Shown here piece after piece: positions 30,038 through 40,178 of a stretch of DNA of 64,000 nt. Source of the DNA: Mangrovitalea sediminis (GTDB lineage: Bacteria > Pseudomonadota > Gammaproteobacteria > Pseudomonadales > Oleiphilaceae). Below the pieces are notes generated by a model. The model saw only the letters and a program-made list of their open reading frames with translations. It had not been told where the DNA came from and did no database searches. The translations under genes and the position numbers were made by a program. Where the stretch lies: contig NZ_NTLB01000003.1 in NCBI RefSeq assembly GCF_002514725.1, forward strand, positions 186,001 to 250,000. The letters run 5' to 3'. Each line of letters opens with the position of its first letter. Position 1 is the first letter of the stretch.

Positions 30038-33000
30038 ATGCGAGAACAGAATTACCCTCCGCAAATTCAAGCAGGTCCGCGGACGTGGCAGCGTTGGTTG
30101 CGGCGGCTGACGGGGCTGATTTGGTCCTTAGTCCTGCTGGTGCTGACCCTGATAGCGCTCTATGTCGGGATTGGCCGTCAGTGGGTGGAAACCATCGGCC
30201 AGTACCGCGTGCCGCTGGAGCACTTACTGAGTGAGCGTCTCGGGCAGCCGGTTACCATTGGATCAATTCAGGGGCGCTGGCAGTCGCTGGATCCCATTGT
30301 CGAAATTCACGACTTTACCATCCACAGTGCGCAGGCTCCGCAGCAGCCTGCGGCGTCTTTAAAGACCGTCCGTCTACGCCTGGATACCCTGGCTTCGTTA
30401 CTGCGCCTGCGACTGGTGTTTCGGGACCTGTCGGCGTCAGGCGCGCACCTCTCGGTGGTTCAGTCTCCCGATGGGCGTGTTGGTGTGAAGGGCATATGGC
30501 TGCCGTCCGCCGAAGGTTCGACGAAGGAAGTGGCTTTTTCCGCGCAGGCAGTGGAGGAGTTTGTCGGTCGTTGGGTGGATAAGGCGGGGTCGGTGCTGTC
30601 CAACCCGCACATCAATGTTCGCGATATCCGGGTGACGCTTCAGTCGGCGAAAGGCGTTGAGCAGACGCTGCAAGTGCCGCAGCTGCGTCTCGTGTATGTC
30701 GGTGGCACCTTCGAGGCCAGTGGTCAGTTGACCCAGGGAGATGACCGTACGCCGCTGGCGGCCTTTGTGCTGCGCGGGGAACACTTTTTCCGTGGTCATT
30801 TCAATGGCGAGGCCTATTTCGATATCCGTTCGGGTCATCTGTTCGACCAATGGCTGCAGCGTTACCAATGGCAGGGCGTTCAAGTGCTCGGCCTGAATAC
30901 GGTCAGCCAAGCATGGCTCGACTTCAAGGATGGGCGTATTCAGCAGGTCCTTGCCAAGGTTGCGGTTTCCCATCTGGAGCTCGGTGTGCCTCATCAGACG
31001 GTGGCGCCGGTCGACAACCTCTCGACGCTGATCGGGTGGCGGCGACAGGGGGATACCTGGAGCATGGCGGTCAGTAACCTGACATGGCAGTGGGGCGGCC
31101 AACGGGTGGCGGCATTGAATGCCACGCTGAGCCGGGATTCCGGTTGGCATGTGCGGGCCGATCAGGTGGATATCGGTCCCTGGAGCAGCCTGTTGCATGA
31201 TCTCGCTTTACTGCCGGCGGACTGGAACGCCGATTTGGGCAGTCGGGCACCCAAGGGACAGCTGAGTCGTCTTTCTGTTGATGTGAACGCATCCGGCAAC
31301 TTCCAGGTGGCTGCAAATCTGGCTCATGTGTCGGTGAAAGCCGCTCACGGTGCGCCGGGCGTTACAAACCTTTCGGGTTATCTTGCCTTTGACGATCATG
31401 ATGGCGAAGTCATCATGAATGCCGACAACGCCAGTTTGGGTTTTCCGGATCTGTTCAAGGATAGCTGGCTACTGTCCCATCTCGGCGGACAGGTAACCTG
31501 GCACGTCGACAATCATGAATGGACGGTAAAAGGCGACGACCTGACGCTGGATTACGGCCAGAAAACCCGCTTTAACGGTGCCTTCGAGCTTCTCCTGAGC
31601 CCGCGTCGGGAGAATACTCTATCGCTGCATGTCGGGTTGCGGAACGGTGACGCGAGTCTCCTGCCTCTGTTTGTTCCGGTTCATGCGGTCAGTCCGGCGC
31701 TTTATCACTGGTTGACCACCGCAATCACCCAGGCCGATATCCCGGCGGGTGATTTTTATGGCCACGGCAGTATTCAGGAGGGGGCGCCGCCGGGCAGTTT
31801 CACCACGTCCATGTCTTATCAGTTCAGCAATGCCAGCGTGACCTATCAGCCTGACTGGCCTAGCGTGCAGAAGGCGAGTGGCTCGGTGACGGTGCAGGGT
31901 GGAGACGCCCATATCCAGATCGATCAGGGGGTGACGGGGGGTATTACGTTGGAGCCGGGCACCGTCGATGTGACCGACGATACGGATGGGACCTGGTTGC
32001 AGGTGCATGCCTCAGCCCCTGTCCCCGCCGAGGTGGTGCCGCAGTGGTTGACGGCAACGCCGCTGCACAGGCAGGTGGGGGACTGGATTAAGGACATGAC
32101 CCTGACCGGCCAGTTCCACCTCAAGCTGGGTTTGGACATGTTGCTGGGAAGCAGCCGCGAACCCAGGGTGCAACTGGATGTGGGGGCAAAGGATGCGACA
32201 CTCGTCTATAAGCCGCAGGACCTGGCCTGGAGCAAGATTCAAGGGCAGGTTATGTATGACTCCGATAAGGGGTTTGCGACAACACCGCTACAGGCCCGTT
32301 TTTTGGGCGCGCCGGTGAAGGTCTCGCTGTCGGGAGGAAATGCCAGTCAAGGTATTGTGATTGGCCAGACCGGCACCGCCGATATGGCCAAAATCAGCGC
32401 TCTTTTCGGCTTGAGCGGTGGCGTTCCGGGCGTTACCGGTACAGCGGGCTATCAGGCTCGCCTGGAAGCGTCGAGGACTGGGTCGCCCAGGCTCGTGGTC
32501 GATACGGACGGCCGTGGGCTCTCGGTGGATTGGCCGGCTCCGCTGAATAAGCCGTCAGGAGAGGCTCGCCCGTTACATCTGGTCTTGTCGGAAGGTGCCG
32601 ATCAGGCACTGCGTCTTACCGGCCATTGGGGGGATACGCTGGCCTACCAATTGGATTGGCAAGGCGCAGGTCTGTCTGGTGGCCGGGTTGTTCTGGGGAA
32701 AGGCAGGCTTACATCTTCTGAGACTGCACCTGTGCAAGGGCTTCATATCAGCGGCACCGTCAAGGCTCTGGATGTGGCGGCCTGGCAGGGACGGCTGAAG
32801 GCGCTGCTGGCGCCATCGCCGACCGCGGCTTCCTCGTCAGCTTCCCAGCCGGTGAAAGGTGTCGATCTCCTGGTCGGTCGGTTGCAGGTTGCAGGGCAGT
32901 CTTTCCCGAACACGCGACTTCTGCTGTCGCCGGACAAGGGAGCCTGGACAATAACGCTGTCTGGATCGGCCATTGACGGATCCATTCTTGTGCCGGCTAA

Positions 33001-33985
33001 CGATACCGCGCCGACGATCATGAAGCTGGCTCGCTTGGATGTCACTTCCGGAGGTGAGTCCGGCAAGGCGAGCGTGATCGTCGAGCAGCAGGGGGCACGT
33101 TCAGGATGGCCATTGCTCGATGCGACGATTCAGCAGCTCAGTGTCAATGGTAAGCATTACGGAGCCTGGCATTTTTCTCTCCGACCGAGCAGCGATGCGT
33201 TGCTTGTACAGAATATAGAGGGCAGTACGGGCTCCTTGAAGTTCTCCGGTAACCTGATCTGGGAGTACGATCGGGGCGGTATGGACGAAACTCGCCTCGA
33301 CGGTACCTTGAAAGGAGGCAACCTCAATGACCTGAGTGCCTGGCTGGATAAGAAAGTGCCCTTGAAGAACAAAAGTACGGATGTCGAGTTCCACATCAAC
33401 TGGCAAGGTTCGCCCACGCAGTTTTCACTCGCGCGACTGAACGGCGATATGAAGTTCCTGCTCAAGGACGGTGTTATCCTCCAGGACAACGATGTTGCCC
33501 AAATCTTCAGGATTTTCGGCATACTGAATACGGATACCATCTGGCGGCGCCTGAAGTTTGATTTTTCGGACCTTTACAAGGCGGGTGTCGCTTTTGATGG
33601 TATGTCTGGCAAGGCGAATTTCGAACAGGGAACGCTGATTCTGGATCCGGATATGCAGGTGGTTGGACCCTCTCTGGCATTTCGCCTCAGTGGCTCCACC
33701 CATTTGCTCAACGAAACCCTGGATATGCGCCTGGTGGTCATTCTGCCCTTGACCCAGAATCTGCCCCTGGCGGCACTTCTGGTCGGTGTGGCACCGCCGG
33801 TCGGCGGCGCGCTCTTCGTCCTGGATAAAATCCTCGGGGAACCCCTGAGCAAGTTAACCAGTGCGACATACAATGTCACCGGCACCTGGGATCACCCGGA
33901 CATGAAGTTGCGCAATATCTTCGATACGGGGTCTAACAAGACACCAGCCAATACTGAAAATGGCCGTGATAACAGCCATCGGTAG
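30038..33985 (+). CDS. yhdP: YhdP family AsmA-like phospholipid transporter
   Basis: A 1315-residue protein anchored by one membrane segment (LTGLIWSLVLLVLTLIALYVGI, about residues 24-45), followed by a very large beta-rich periplasmic domain (DUF3971/AsmA-like). YhdP, with TamB and YdbH, bridges the envelope and moves phospholipids to the outer membrane. The C-terminal part contains LRLVVILPLTQNLPLAALLVG and VGGALFVLDKILGEPL, a conserved end segment. E. coli YhdP has 1266 residues. It lies 133 bases after rng. Residues about 920-930 (APSPTAASSSASQ) are a low-complexity hinge. Confidence 0.92.
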   Translation: MREQNYPPQIQAGPRTWQRWLRRLTGLIWSLVLLVLTLIALYVGIGRQWVETIGQYRVPLEHLLSERLGQPVTIGSIQGRWQSLDPIVEIHDFTIHSAQAPQQPAASLKTVRLRLDTLASLLRLRLVFRDLSASGAHLSVVQSPDGRVGVKGIWLPSAEGSTKEVAFSAQAVEEFVGRWVDKAGSVLSNPHINVRDIRVTLQSAKGVEQTLQVPQLRLVYVGGTFEASGQLTQGDDRTPLAAFVLRGEHFFRGHFNGEAYFDIRSGHLFDQWLQRYQWQGVQVLGLNTVSQAWLDFKDGRIQQVLAKVAVSHLELGVPHQTVAPVDNLSTLIGWRRQGDTWSMAVSNLTWQWGGQRVAALNATLSRDSGWHVRADQVDIGPWSSLLHDLALLPADWNADLGSRAPKGQLSRLSVDVNASGNFQVAANLAHVSVKAAHGAPGVTNLSGYLAFDDHDGEVIMNADNASLGFPDLFKDSWLLSHLGGQVTWHVDNHEWTVKGDDLTLDYGQKTRFNGAFELLLSPRRENTLSLHVGLRNGDASLLPLFVPVHAVSPALYHWLTTAITQADIPAGDFYGHGSIQEGAPPGSFTTSMSYQFSNASVTYQPDWPSVQKASGSVTVQGGDAHIQIDQGVTGGITLEPGTVDVTDDTDGTWLQVHASAPVPAEVVPQWLTATPLHRQVGDWIKDMTLTGQFHLKLGLDMLLGSSREPRVQLDVGAKDATLVYKPQDLAWSKIQGQVMYDSDKGFATTPLQARFLGAPVKVSLSGGNASQGIVIGQTGTADMAKISALFGLSGGVPGVTGTAGYQARLEASRTGSPRLVVDTDGRGLSVDWPAPLNKPSGEARPLHLVLSEGADQALRLTGHWGDTLAYQLDWQGAGLSGGRVVLGKGRLTSSETAPVQGLHISGTVKALDVAAWQGRLKALLAPSPTAASSSASQPVKGVDLLVGRLQVAGQSFPNTRLLLSPDKGAWTITLSGSAIDGSILVPANDTAPTIMKLARLDVTSGGESGKASVIVEQQGARSGWPLLDATIQQLSVNGKHYGAWHFSLRPSSDALLVQNIEGSTGSLKFSGNLIWEYDRGGMDETRLDGTLKGGNLNDLSAWLDKKVPLKNKSTDVEFHINWQGSPTQFSLARLNGDMKFLLKDGVILQDNDVAQIFRIFGILNTDTIWRRLKFDFSDLYKAGVAFDGMSGKANFEQGTLILDPDMQVVGPSLAFRLSGSTHLLNETLDMRLVVILPLTQNLPLAALLVGVAPPVGGALFVLDKILGEPLSKLTSATYNVTGTWDHPDMKLRNIFDTGSNKTPANTENGRDNSHR

Positions 33986-34034
33986 TCACTGATATCGTTA
34001 ACCCTGGTCCGTTTCTCATAGTAGGAGCCTGAAC

Positions 34035-34874
34035 ATGTCGTCGACGAAGCGTGTGGCAGCCATTCAGATGGTCAGCGGCTCGGACCTTGAGGCCAATCTT
34101 GCTCAGGCCCGAGAGTTACTGGCGGCGGCTCGTGACGGCGGTGCGCGCGTTGCCGTGTTACCCGAAAACTTCGCCCTTTTACACACGCCCGGCATGTGTG
34201 ATCAGGGCGCGCTGGAAATAACGTCCAGCGGTCCCATTCGCGGATTTCTTGCCGAGCAGGCCCGTGAACTGGGGTTGTGGATCGTGGGCGGTTCGCTTCC
34301 GGTGGCGGCCCGACCCGATGGTTCTTTAATCCCTGACCGGGTCAGGGCGACCTGCTGGGTGCTCGATGACCAGGGGCGCGAGGTTGGTCGCTATGACAAG
34401 ATTCATCTGTTCGATGCCGAGGTGGCGGATGCCCAAGGCCGCTACAAGGAGTCGGATACGTTCGAGCCCGGCGATTCCGTGGTAGTTGTGGATACCCCTG
34501 TTGGGCGTCTCGGGCTGAGCATCTGCTATGATCTGCGCTTTCCCGAGCTTTATCGTGCGCTTGCGCGGGAAGGCGCCGAGTGGGTGACGGTGCCGTCGGC
34601 GTTCACCTACAGGACGGGAGAGGCTCACTGGGAGCCGCTATTGCGCGCGAGGGCGATTGAAAATCAGCTTTGGGTCTGCGCGGTGGATCAGGGCGGGCAG
34701 CACAGCGCCAAGCGGCGTACTTGGGGGCATTCCATGGTGATTGACCCTTGGGGGAGTGTCGTCGCACAGGTGGAAGAGGGCGCGCAGGTGCTCTTTGCCG
34801 ATATGGACTTGGAGCAACAGGCCGAACTGCGACGCCAGATGCCGGTGTTACATCACCGGCGCTTGCCGGACTGA
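34035..34874 (+). CDS. Carbon-nitrogen hydrolase, Nit family
   Basis: A 279-residue nitrilase-superfamily amidase. The Glu-Lys-Cys triad is clear: VLPENFALL, RYDKIHLFDAEV and LSICYDLRFPELYRAL. The closest described members are deaminated-glutathione amidases (Nit1-like), which remove a toxic glutathione by-product; the substrate here is not proven. In Pseudomonas the gene sits between yhdP and tldD; here it follows yhdP, but tldD is absent and darP converges with only 19 bases between the stops. Confidence 0.92.
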   Translation: MSSTKRVAAIQMVSGSDLEANLAQARELLAAARDGGARVAVLPENFALLHTPGMCDQGALEITSSGPIRGFLAEQARELGLWIVGGSLPVAARPDGSLIPDRVRATCWVLDDQGREVGRYDKIHLFDAEVADAQGRYKESDTFEPGDSVVVVDTPVGRLGLSICYDLRFPELYRALAREGAEWVTVPSAFTYRTGEAHWEPLLRARAIENQLWVCAVDQGGQHSAKRRTWGHSMVIDPWGSVVAQVEEGAQVLFADMDLEQQAELRRQMPVLHHRRLPD

Positions 34875-34893
34875 CCGCAGGCGAGCCTGACTT

Positions 34894-35418
34894 TCAGGTC
34901 TCTGCCTGGTCGATCAGGTCTCGGATTTCGCGAAACAATTTACGGGCATGTCCCGTGTTCTTTTGCAGGGCTGCATCCTTCCGCGCGTTGCGAATCAGGT
35001 TTCGCAGGTGTTGCACGTCCCCTCCGGGGACCTGTTCCATAAAGTCCGCCATGGCGCTGTCGCCTTCGGCAATCAGGCGCTCGCGCCAGTGTTCCGCCAG
35101 ATGCAGCCGCCGTGTGTTTTCCTGGCTCCCCGCCGAATAGCCTTCGACGGCCTTCTCCAGTACTTCGTAATCCTCCGAACGCATCAGCTTGCCGATGTAT
35201 TGCAGGTGCCGGCGCCGGGCTTCATGCTGGCGGATACGCTTAAACTCATCCAGGGCGCTCCGCAGGCGATCACTGATCGGCAGAGGCTCTAGTTGGTGGG
35301 TATCCAGCTCGCCCAATTTTTTACCGAGTTCTTGCAGTTGCTGCATTTCCCGTTTGAGTTGCGACTTGCTCTTCAGCTCATCGGATTCGGTGTCGAAATC
35401 ATTTTCCTCTGCGCGCAT
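34894..35418 (-). CDS. darP: Ribosome biogenesis factor DarP (YjgA, DUF615)
   Basis: A 174-residue, highly charged, helical protein of the DUF615/YjgA family, which associates with 50S precursors and helps form active peptidyltransferase centres. The N-terminus has SKSQLKREMQQLQELGKKLGELD and the body RRHLQYIGKLMR, both family signatures. It converges on nit, and the NPr gene lies 12 bases upstream on the same strand. pmbA/tldE, which often adjoins yjgA, is not found. Confidence 0.93.
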   Translation of the reverse strand: MRAEENDFDTESDELKSKSQLKREMQQLQELGKKLGELDTHQLEPLPISDRLRSALDEFKRIRQHEARRRHLQYIGKLMRSEDYEVLEKAVEGYSAGSQENTRRLHLAEHWRERLIAEGDSAMADFMEQVPGGDVQHLRNLIRNARKDAALQKNTGHARKLFREIRDLIDQAET

Positions 35419-35430
35419 AAAGGCTGTTTC

Positions 35431-35700
35431 CTAGCTTTCTTCACCAAAACGGTCGTTGATCAGCGCCTGCAAGGATTCCCAGGCTTCCTGTTCGTCCGGT
35501 CCTTCGATCATCAACTCGATGTCGGTGCCACAGCTGGCGGCAAGCATCATGACTGACATGATGCTTTTGCCGTCCACATCCCGTCCGTCCTTGACGATAC
35601 GGACACTGCTTTCGAAGCGACTGGCTGTCGTGACCAGTTTGGCGGCCGCACGGGCATGCAGTCCCAACTGGTTAATGATCTTTATGGGTTCACGAATCAT
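35431..35700 (-). CDS. ptsO: Nitrogen-PTS phosphocarrier protein NPr (HPr-like)
   Basis: An 89-residue HPr-fold protein, the middle relay of the nitrogen phosphotransferase chain PtsP-NPr-EIIANtr. The active His is His15 in NQLGLHARAAAKLV, and a Ser lies at the regulatory position (GKSIMSVMML, Ser45). I use the start at 35700, since the frame upstream lies in rapZ and is not homologous; GGAA lies eight bases before. It overlaps the end of rapZ by 11 bases and lies four genes below rpoN, the normal ptsN-rapZ-npr order. Confidence 0.94.
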   Translation of the reverse strand: MIREPIKIINQLGLHARAAAKLVTTASRFESSVRIVKDGRDVDGKSIMSVMMLAASCGTDIELMIEGPDEQEAWESLQALINDRFGEES

Positions 35701-36604
35701 GGGCGTTTTCCGGCGCCTTGTCGGCCTGAAGGTTCTGGGCCCGTATATGGGGCATTTCGGTATGTCTGGCCTGCACGTTGCCAAACTGTTCAGAGAAATG
35801 TTTGGCCAGCCGGTCACAGACATAGACGGAGCGATGTTGTCCGCCTGTGCACCCGACAGAAATGGTCATGTAACTGCGATTGCTGCTCCGAAAACTGGGG
35901 AGCCAGCGCTCGAGCAGTTGTATCAAGTCCTGCAGCAACTGTTCGGTTTCCTCATGGGATTCGAGAAACTTCTGGACGGGTTCGTCGAGACCGGTAAAGC
36001 TGCGTAGGCTGGTATCCCAGTAAGGGTTCGGCAGGCAGCGCACATCGAAAACGAAGTCGGAGTCGATGGGGACGCCATGCTTGAAACCGAACGATTGGAA
36101 GAGCAGGGCCAGGTCCTGCTCGCTGCGCCCGGAAATCCGTTGCTTCACCATGTCCCGTAACTCGTACATCGAAAGCGCGCTGGTATCGATATGCAGATCT
36201 GCCAGGCGTGCGATGGGCTCGAGCAGGTGTTTTTCCTCGCTGATAGCCTCTTTCAGCGAGGTCCGGTCATTACTTAGTGGGTGCTTGCGGCGGGTTGCGT
36301 GGAAGCGTTGCAGCAGGGCTTGATCCCGGGAATCAAGATAGATGATCTCGGTCTGGATCGGGCAGGCCTTCAATTGCTGGTACAGTGTCTCGAAATTGGC
36401 AATTTCGTCGGACAGGTTTCGGGCGTCGATACTGACGGCCATGTGCCTCAAGCGCCCCGATGCGGTCTTCAGTGCTTCTTCCGTCAACGGGAAAAGCAGG
36501 CCTATAGGCAGGTTGTCGATGCAGTAATAACCAAGATCCTCAAGTACATGCAATGCTGTACTCTTGCCGGACCCGGAGCGTCCGCTGACGATAACCAGTT
36601 TCAT
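35690..36604 (-). CDS. rapZ: RNase adapter protein RapZ
   Basis: A 304-residue protein with an N-terminal P-loop (VSGRSGSGKSTALHVLED) and a C-terminal domain containing VDSDFVFDVRCLPNPYWD-like and GCTGGQHRSVYVCDRLA motifs. In enterobacteria it presents the small RNA GlmZ to RNase E and so tunes GlmS, linking it to cell-wall precursor supply. Whether the sRNA part exists here cannot be seen. I start at 36604 (ATG) with AAGGTGG upstream; a GTG three codons earlier overlaps that site. It overlaps npr by 11 bases. Confidence 0.94.
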   Translation of the reverse strand: MKLVIVSGRSGSGKSTALHVLEDLGYYCIDNLPIGLLFPLTEEALKTASGRLRHMAVSIDARNLSDEIANFETLYQQLKACPIQTEIIYLDSRDQALLQRFHATRRKHPLSNDRTSLKEAISEEKHLLEPIARLADLHIDTSALSMYELRDMVKQRISGRSEQDLALLFQSFGFKHGVPIDSDFVFDVRCLPNPYWDTSLRSFTGLDEPVQKFLESHEETEQLLQDLIQLLERWLPSFRSSNRSYMTISVGCTGGQHRSVYVCDRLAKHFSEQFGNVQARHTEMPHIRAQNLQADKAPENAHDS

Positions 36605-36633
36605 GGCACCCACCTTGCCGGAGTCGAAATCGC

Positions 36634-37098
36634 TTAGCTGTCCTGGACCGTACGATACAGTTCAGTGGCGTCTTTGCACTGACGCAGCCGTTCGCAGAAA
36701 CGGGCGTCGTTGAACCGCTCAGCCAGCTGGCTGAGCAAATCGAGATGTTCGCTGGTTGCTTCTTGCGGCACGATCAGCACGAAGAGAATATCCACTGGCT
36801 GGTTGTCGATGGCATCGAACGGGATACCCTCGCTCAGTGTCAGTAACGCGCCGAGCACATGCTTACAGTTCTGCAGCCGGCAGTGGGGGATAGCGATCCC
36901 CTGACCGATACCGGTGCTGCCGAGTCGTTCGCGAGCAATCAGGTTGTTGAATAGGGTGTTTTCATCCAGTTCCGGACTCTGTTTGGCCACTTTGGCGGCG
37001 ATGAGTTCCAGGATCCGTTTCTTACTGCTCCCGGGCACACCACACAGGGTGAGCTCGGGAGACAGAATGGCTTGAATAGAAAGAGCTGTTTCCGTCAT
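36634..37098 (-). CDS. ptsN: PTS nitrogen-regulatory IIA protein (EIIANtr)
   Basis: A 154-residue PTS EIIA type 2 domain protein, the terminal phosphate acceptor of the nitrogen PTS. The active His is His72 in GIAIPHCRL. Its unphosphorylated form regulates potassium transport, envelope stress and metabolism in other bacteria. It lies between hpf (17 bases) and rapZ (29 bases), downstream of rpoN, consistent with one long leftward transcript. Confidence 0.95.
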   Translation of the reverse strand: MTETALSIQAILSPELTLCGVPGSSKKRILELIAAKVAKQSPELDENTLFNNLIARERLGSTGIGQGIAIPHCRLQNCKHVLGALLTLSEGIPFDAIDNQPVDILFVLIVPQEATSEHLDLLSQLAERFNDARFCERLRQCKDATELYRTVQDS

Positions 37099-37115
37099 GA
37101 ATCACGCGGTTCCGT

Positions 37116-37424
37116 TCAACGAGCCGTAGCACCGTGCATGCGGTCGATGTTCTTTTCCTTGTGCTTGAGGATTTGCCGGTCGAGCTTATCGATTAGCAGA
37201 TCAATAGCGGCATACATGTCTTCGTGTTCGGCGCAGGCGTGAAGTTCGGCGCCCGAGATGTGCAGGATACCTTCGGCCTCCTGGCGCTGCTTCTCCACGG
37301 ACAGGGTGACCTGGGCGTTGCTGATGTGATCGAAATGTCGCTCCAGTTTCTGGAATTTCGCGGTAACGTAATCTTTCAGAGCAGACGTCAGTTCGACATG
37401 ATGACCGGTGATATTGAGTTGCAT
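37116..37424 (-). CDS. hpf: Ribosome hibernation-promoting factor (short form)
   Basis: A 102-residue protein of the HPF/YfiA family. It starts MQLNITGHHVELTSALKDYV, has EKQRQEAEGILHISGAELHA in the middle, and ends soon after LIDKLDRQILKHKEKN. The length indicates the short HPF that binds the 30S decoding centre and aids 100S dimer formation with RMF, rather than the long form. It lies 213 bases downstream of rpoN. Confidence 0.95.
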   Translation of the reverse strand: MQLNITGHHVELTSALKDYVTAKFQKLERHFDHISNAQVTLSVEKQRQEAEGILHISGAELHACAEHEDMYAAIDLLIDKLDRQILKHKEKNIDRMHGATAR

Positions 37425-37637
37425 AAGCGGCTCCTATTGTCGATTTAGCCGGCGTTTCCACACCCCGGCAGCTTGCCATTTGACTATATCACAGGGTCCT
37501 GCGCTTTCCCTGTCCCGGATCATGTCCACGGGCATTCTCGGGCCAGTAGGGCATGATGGCCTATGGCTCGAACCGAAAACATGTCGAGCGCCGGTTTTCC
37601 CTGTGTTTACCTGTGGCGGTTGAACCGCCGTTTCAGC

Positions 37638-39176
37638 TCAAACGAGCCGTTTACGTTCGTTGGAAGGCGGAATTTGCATGGCCTCGCGGTACTTCGCGAC
37701 TGTCCGGCGGGCCACCTTTATCCCCTGATCTCCCAGCAGTGCCGCAATCTTGCTGTCACTGAGCGGTTTACGCGCCGATTCTGCCGACACCAATTTGCGG
37801 ATCATGGCACGAATCGCTGTAGATGAGCACTCTCCACCCTCGTCGGTGCTGACATGACTGGAGAAAAAGTATTTCAGCTCGAAAATGCCCCGGGGCGTGT
37901 GCATATATTTCTGTGTCGTCACCCGGGATATCGTCGATTCGTGCATCTCCACCGCCTGGGCAATGTCAGAGAGGATGAGAGGTTTCATCGCTTCTTCTCC
38001 CTGCTCAAGGAAACCTTGCTGGTGCTCGACGATCCGGGTGGCCACTTTGAGGAGTGTTTCGTTACGGCTCTGCAGGCTCTTGATGAACCACTTGGCCTCC
38101 TGCAGTTGATCACGCAGGAATGCGTTGTCTGAACTGCTGTCGGCGCGGCGCACCAGCGAGGCGTAATTGGCGTTAACCCGAATGCGGGGAGCAATATCGG
38201 GGTTCAGCTCAACGCGCCAGCGACCACTGTATTTGCGAACGATCACGTCAGGCACGATATATTCAGGCTCCGCCGTGTTCAATGCTTCGCCGGGACGTGG
38301 CTGAAGTGTCTGAATGAGTTCCAGTACGGCACGCAGCTGTTCCTCGGATAGCCGGCTGCGGCGCATTAGCTGTGCATAGTCGCGGTTGCCCAGCAGGTTC
38401 AGGTAGTGGCTGACCAGCAAGCGGGCCTGGGGGAGCCAGGGCGTGTCCGCAGGGAGTTGACCCAACTGGATCAGGAGGCATTCCTGCAGGTCGCGTGCGG
38501 CGACACCGGGCGGATCGAACTGCTGGAGGCGGTGCAGCACGGCCTCCACTTCGTCCAGTTCGAGCGGATCCTCATCGATCTCCTCGAAAAGGCCCGAGTG
38601 AATGTCTTCGAGGGAGGATGTCAGGTATCCGTTATCTTCGATCGCATCGATGATTGCCATGGCGACAGCGCGGTCGCGGTCGCTCATCGGCGTCAGATTC
38701 AATTGCCAGAGCAGGTGATCCTGCAAGGTTTCGACCGGGGAATTACGTGTTTCGAAGTCGCTGTCTTCGTCATCATCGTTGCGTGATGAGGACGCGGGTG
38801 CTGACTGATAGATATCGTCCCAGGCGGTATCGACTGGCAGGTCGTCAGGGATGTCCGATTGCGCTTCCCATTCCTGATTCTCGGTACTGTCGTCGGCGTC
38901 CCAGTTCTCGTCGTCGTTCTGGTCCTGTGATTCGTTTTCATAGGACTCGGTGTCGCGGGACTCCTGTTCTGCTTCCAATCGTTCAGCGTCGGTGGCTTCC
39001 TGATCCGCATCGGCATCTTCCGATACCTCAAGCATGGGATTGGACTCCAGTGCCTGCTGGATCTCCTGCTGAAGGTCTAGGGTCGACAGTTGTAAAAGCC
39101 GAATAGCCTGCTGGAGCTGGGGCGTCATCGTCAGCTGAGTGCCCAGCTTCAACTGTAGTGAGGCTTTCATAACCAT
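37638..39176 (-). CDS. rpoN: RNA polymerase sigma-54 factor
   Basis: A 512-residue sigma-54. Region I is Gln/Leu-rich ([23 protein letters not shown], residues about 5-27), interacting with enhancer-binding ATPases. Region II is a long acidic linker ([18 protein letters not shown] through residue about 120). The core-binding and DNA-binding regions follow, and the RpoN box is [12 protein letters not shown] near residue 490. GGAA lies eight bases before the ATG at 39176; a second ATG at 39170 is possible. It lies upstream of hpf-ptsN-rapZ-npr and downstream of lptB, a universal proteobacterial order. Confidence 0.97.
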   Translation of the reverse strand: MVMKASLQLKLGTQLTMTPQLQQAIRLLQLSTLDLQQEIQQALESNPMLEVSEDADADQEATDAERLEAEQESRDTESYENESQDQNDDENWDADDSTENQEWEAQSDIPDDLPVDTAWDDIYQSAPASSSRNDDDEDSDFETRNSPVETLQDHLLWQLNLTPMSDRDRAVAMAIIDAIEDNGYLTSSLEDIHSGLFEEIDEDPLELDEVEAVLHRLQQFDPPGVAARDLQECLLIQLGQLPADTPWLPQARLLVSHYLNLLGNRDYAQLMRRSRLSEEQLRAVLELIQTLQPRPGEALNTAEPEYIVPDVIVRKYSGRWRVELNPDIAPRIRVNANYASLVRRADSSSDNAFLRDQLQEAKWFIKSLQSRNETLLKVATRIVEHQQGFLEQGEEAMKPLILSDIAQAVEMHESTISRVTTQKYMHTPRGIFELKYFFSSHVSTDEGGECSSTAIRAMIRKLVSAESARKPLSDSKIAALLGDQGIKVARRTVAKYREAMQIPPSNERKRLV

Positions 39177-39452
39177 TGGTTCGTTTCCGTCACCTTTCCT
39201 TCATTTGACTTCGGGACGGGCTGTAGGACAGTCGGCCCGGCCAAAGGGTCCGGTGCGCGACTTAAGACAATCGGCGAGACGTTGTCGAGTACCTGTACAG
39301 CCCGGTTGTGCAGCGCAAGCAAATTCTTTGCCGAAGTTTACTGTGTGGTGGGCGCTGCTGACAACGCGTTTCCCGGATGTCTGTTTCCGGGGCGCATATT
39401 TACAGTGTAGTCACAGGGTGTATGGTCGTCATTGCCGGCGCCGGATTTGACC

Positions 39453-40178
39453 TCAGAGCCGGAATTCATTCCCCAGGTAAACCTCTTTGACTTGTTGGTT
39501 ACCAAGGATATCTTCGGCCGATCCGGACGCTATAATCTGTCCGTCGCTGACGATATAGGCTTTCTCGCAAATATCGAGGGTTTCCCGCACATTATGGTCG
39601 GTGATCAGTACGCCGATTCCCTTGGCCCGCAAGTGGCGGATAATCTGTTTGATGTCGCTGACCGATATCGGGTCGACGCCGGCGAATGGCTCGTCAAGCA
39701 GTATAAAGGCGGGCTCGGTCGCCAGCGCCCGGGCAATTTCCACCCGTCGGCGCTCGCCGCCCGAGAGGCTCATGCCGAGACTGTCCCGGATATGGGTGAT
39801 ATGGAACTCCTGCAGCAATCCCTCGAGCTTTTCTTCTCTTTCCGCGCGCCCCAACTCCTTCCGCGTTTCGAGAATTGCCATAATGTTGTCGCGAACGCTT
39901 AGGCGACGAAATACGGAGGCTTCCTGCGGCAGGTAGCCGATGCCGGACCGGGCACGACCGTGCATTGGCAGGGGTGTGATGTCCTTGCCGTCGATGCTGA
40001 TCTGTCCGTGGTCGGCTGCGACGAGCCCGACAATCATATAGAAACAGGTTGTTTTTCCGGCGCCATTGGGGCCCAGAAGGCCGACGATGCTGCCACTTTC
40101 GATTTCCAGGGAGACGTCCTTGACGACCTGACGTTTCTTGTAGGATTTGGCCAGATGGGCGGCACGAAGTAGCGGCAT
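39453..40178 (-). CDS. lptB: LPS export ABC transporter ATP-binding protein LptB
   Basis: The 241-residue ATPase driving LPS extraction from the inner membrane via LptFG. Walker [12 protein letters not shown] near residue 37, ABC signature [15 protein letters not shown], Walker [14 protein letters not shown] and the switch His in [12 protein letters not shown]. The ATG overlaps the stop of lptA by one base (TAATG), so translation is coupled. A 276-base gap separates it from rpoN, which should carry the rpoN promoter. Confidence 0.96.
   Translation of the reverse strand: MPLLRAAHLAKSYKKRQVVKDVSLEIESGSIVGLLGPNGAGKTTCFYMIVGLVAADHGQISIDGKDITPLPMHGRARSGIGYLPQEASVFRRLSVRDNIMAILETRKELGRAEREEKLEGLLQEFHITHIRDSLGMSLSGGERRRVEIARALATEPAFILLDEPFAGVDPISVSDIKQIIRHLRAKGIGVLITDHNVRETLDICEKAYIVSDGQIIASGSAEDILGNQQVKEVYLGNEFRL

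Noticed and set aside
37610-37630. GGCGGT/ACCGCC hairpin between rpoN and hpf as terminator
   Set aside because: Six-base stem with a three-base loop and no T-run; hpf is normally expressed from the rpoN side as well.
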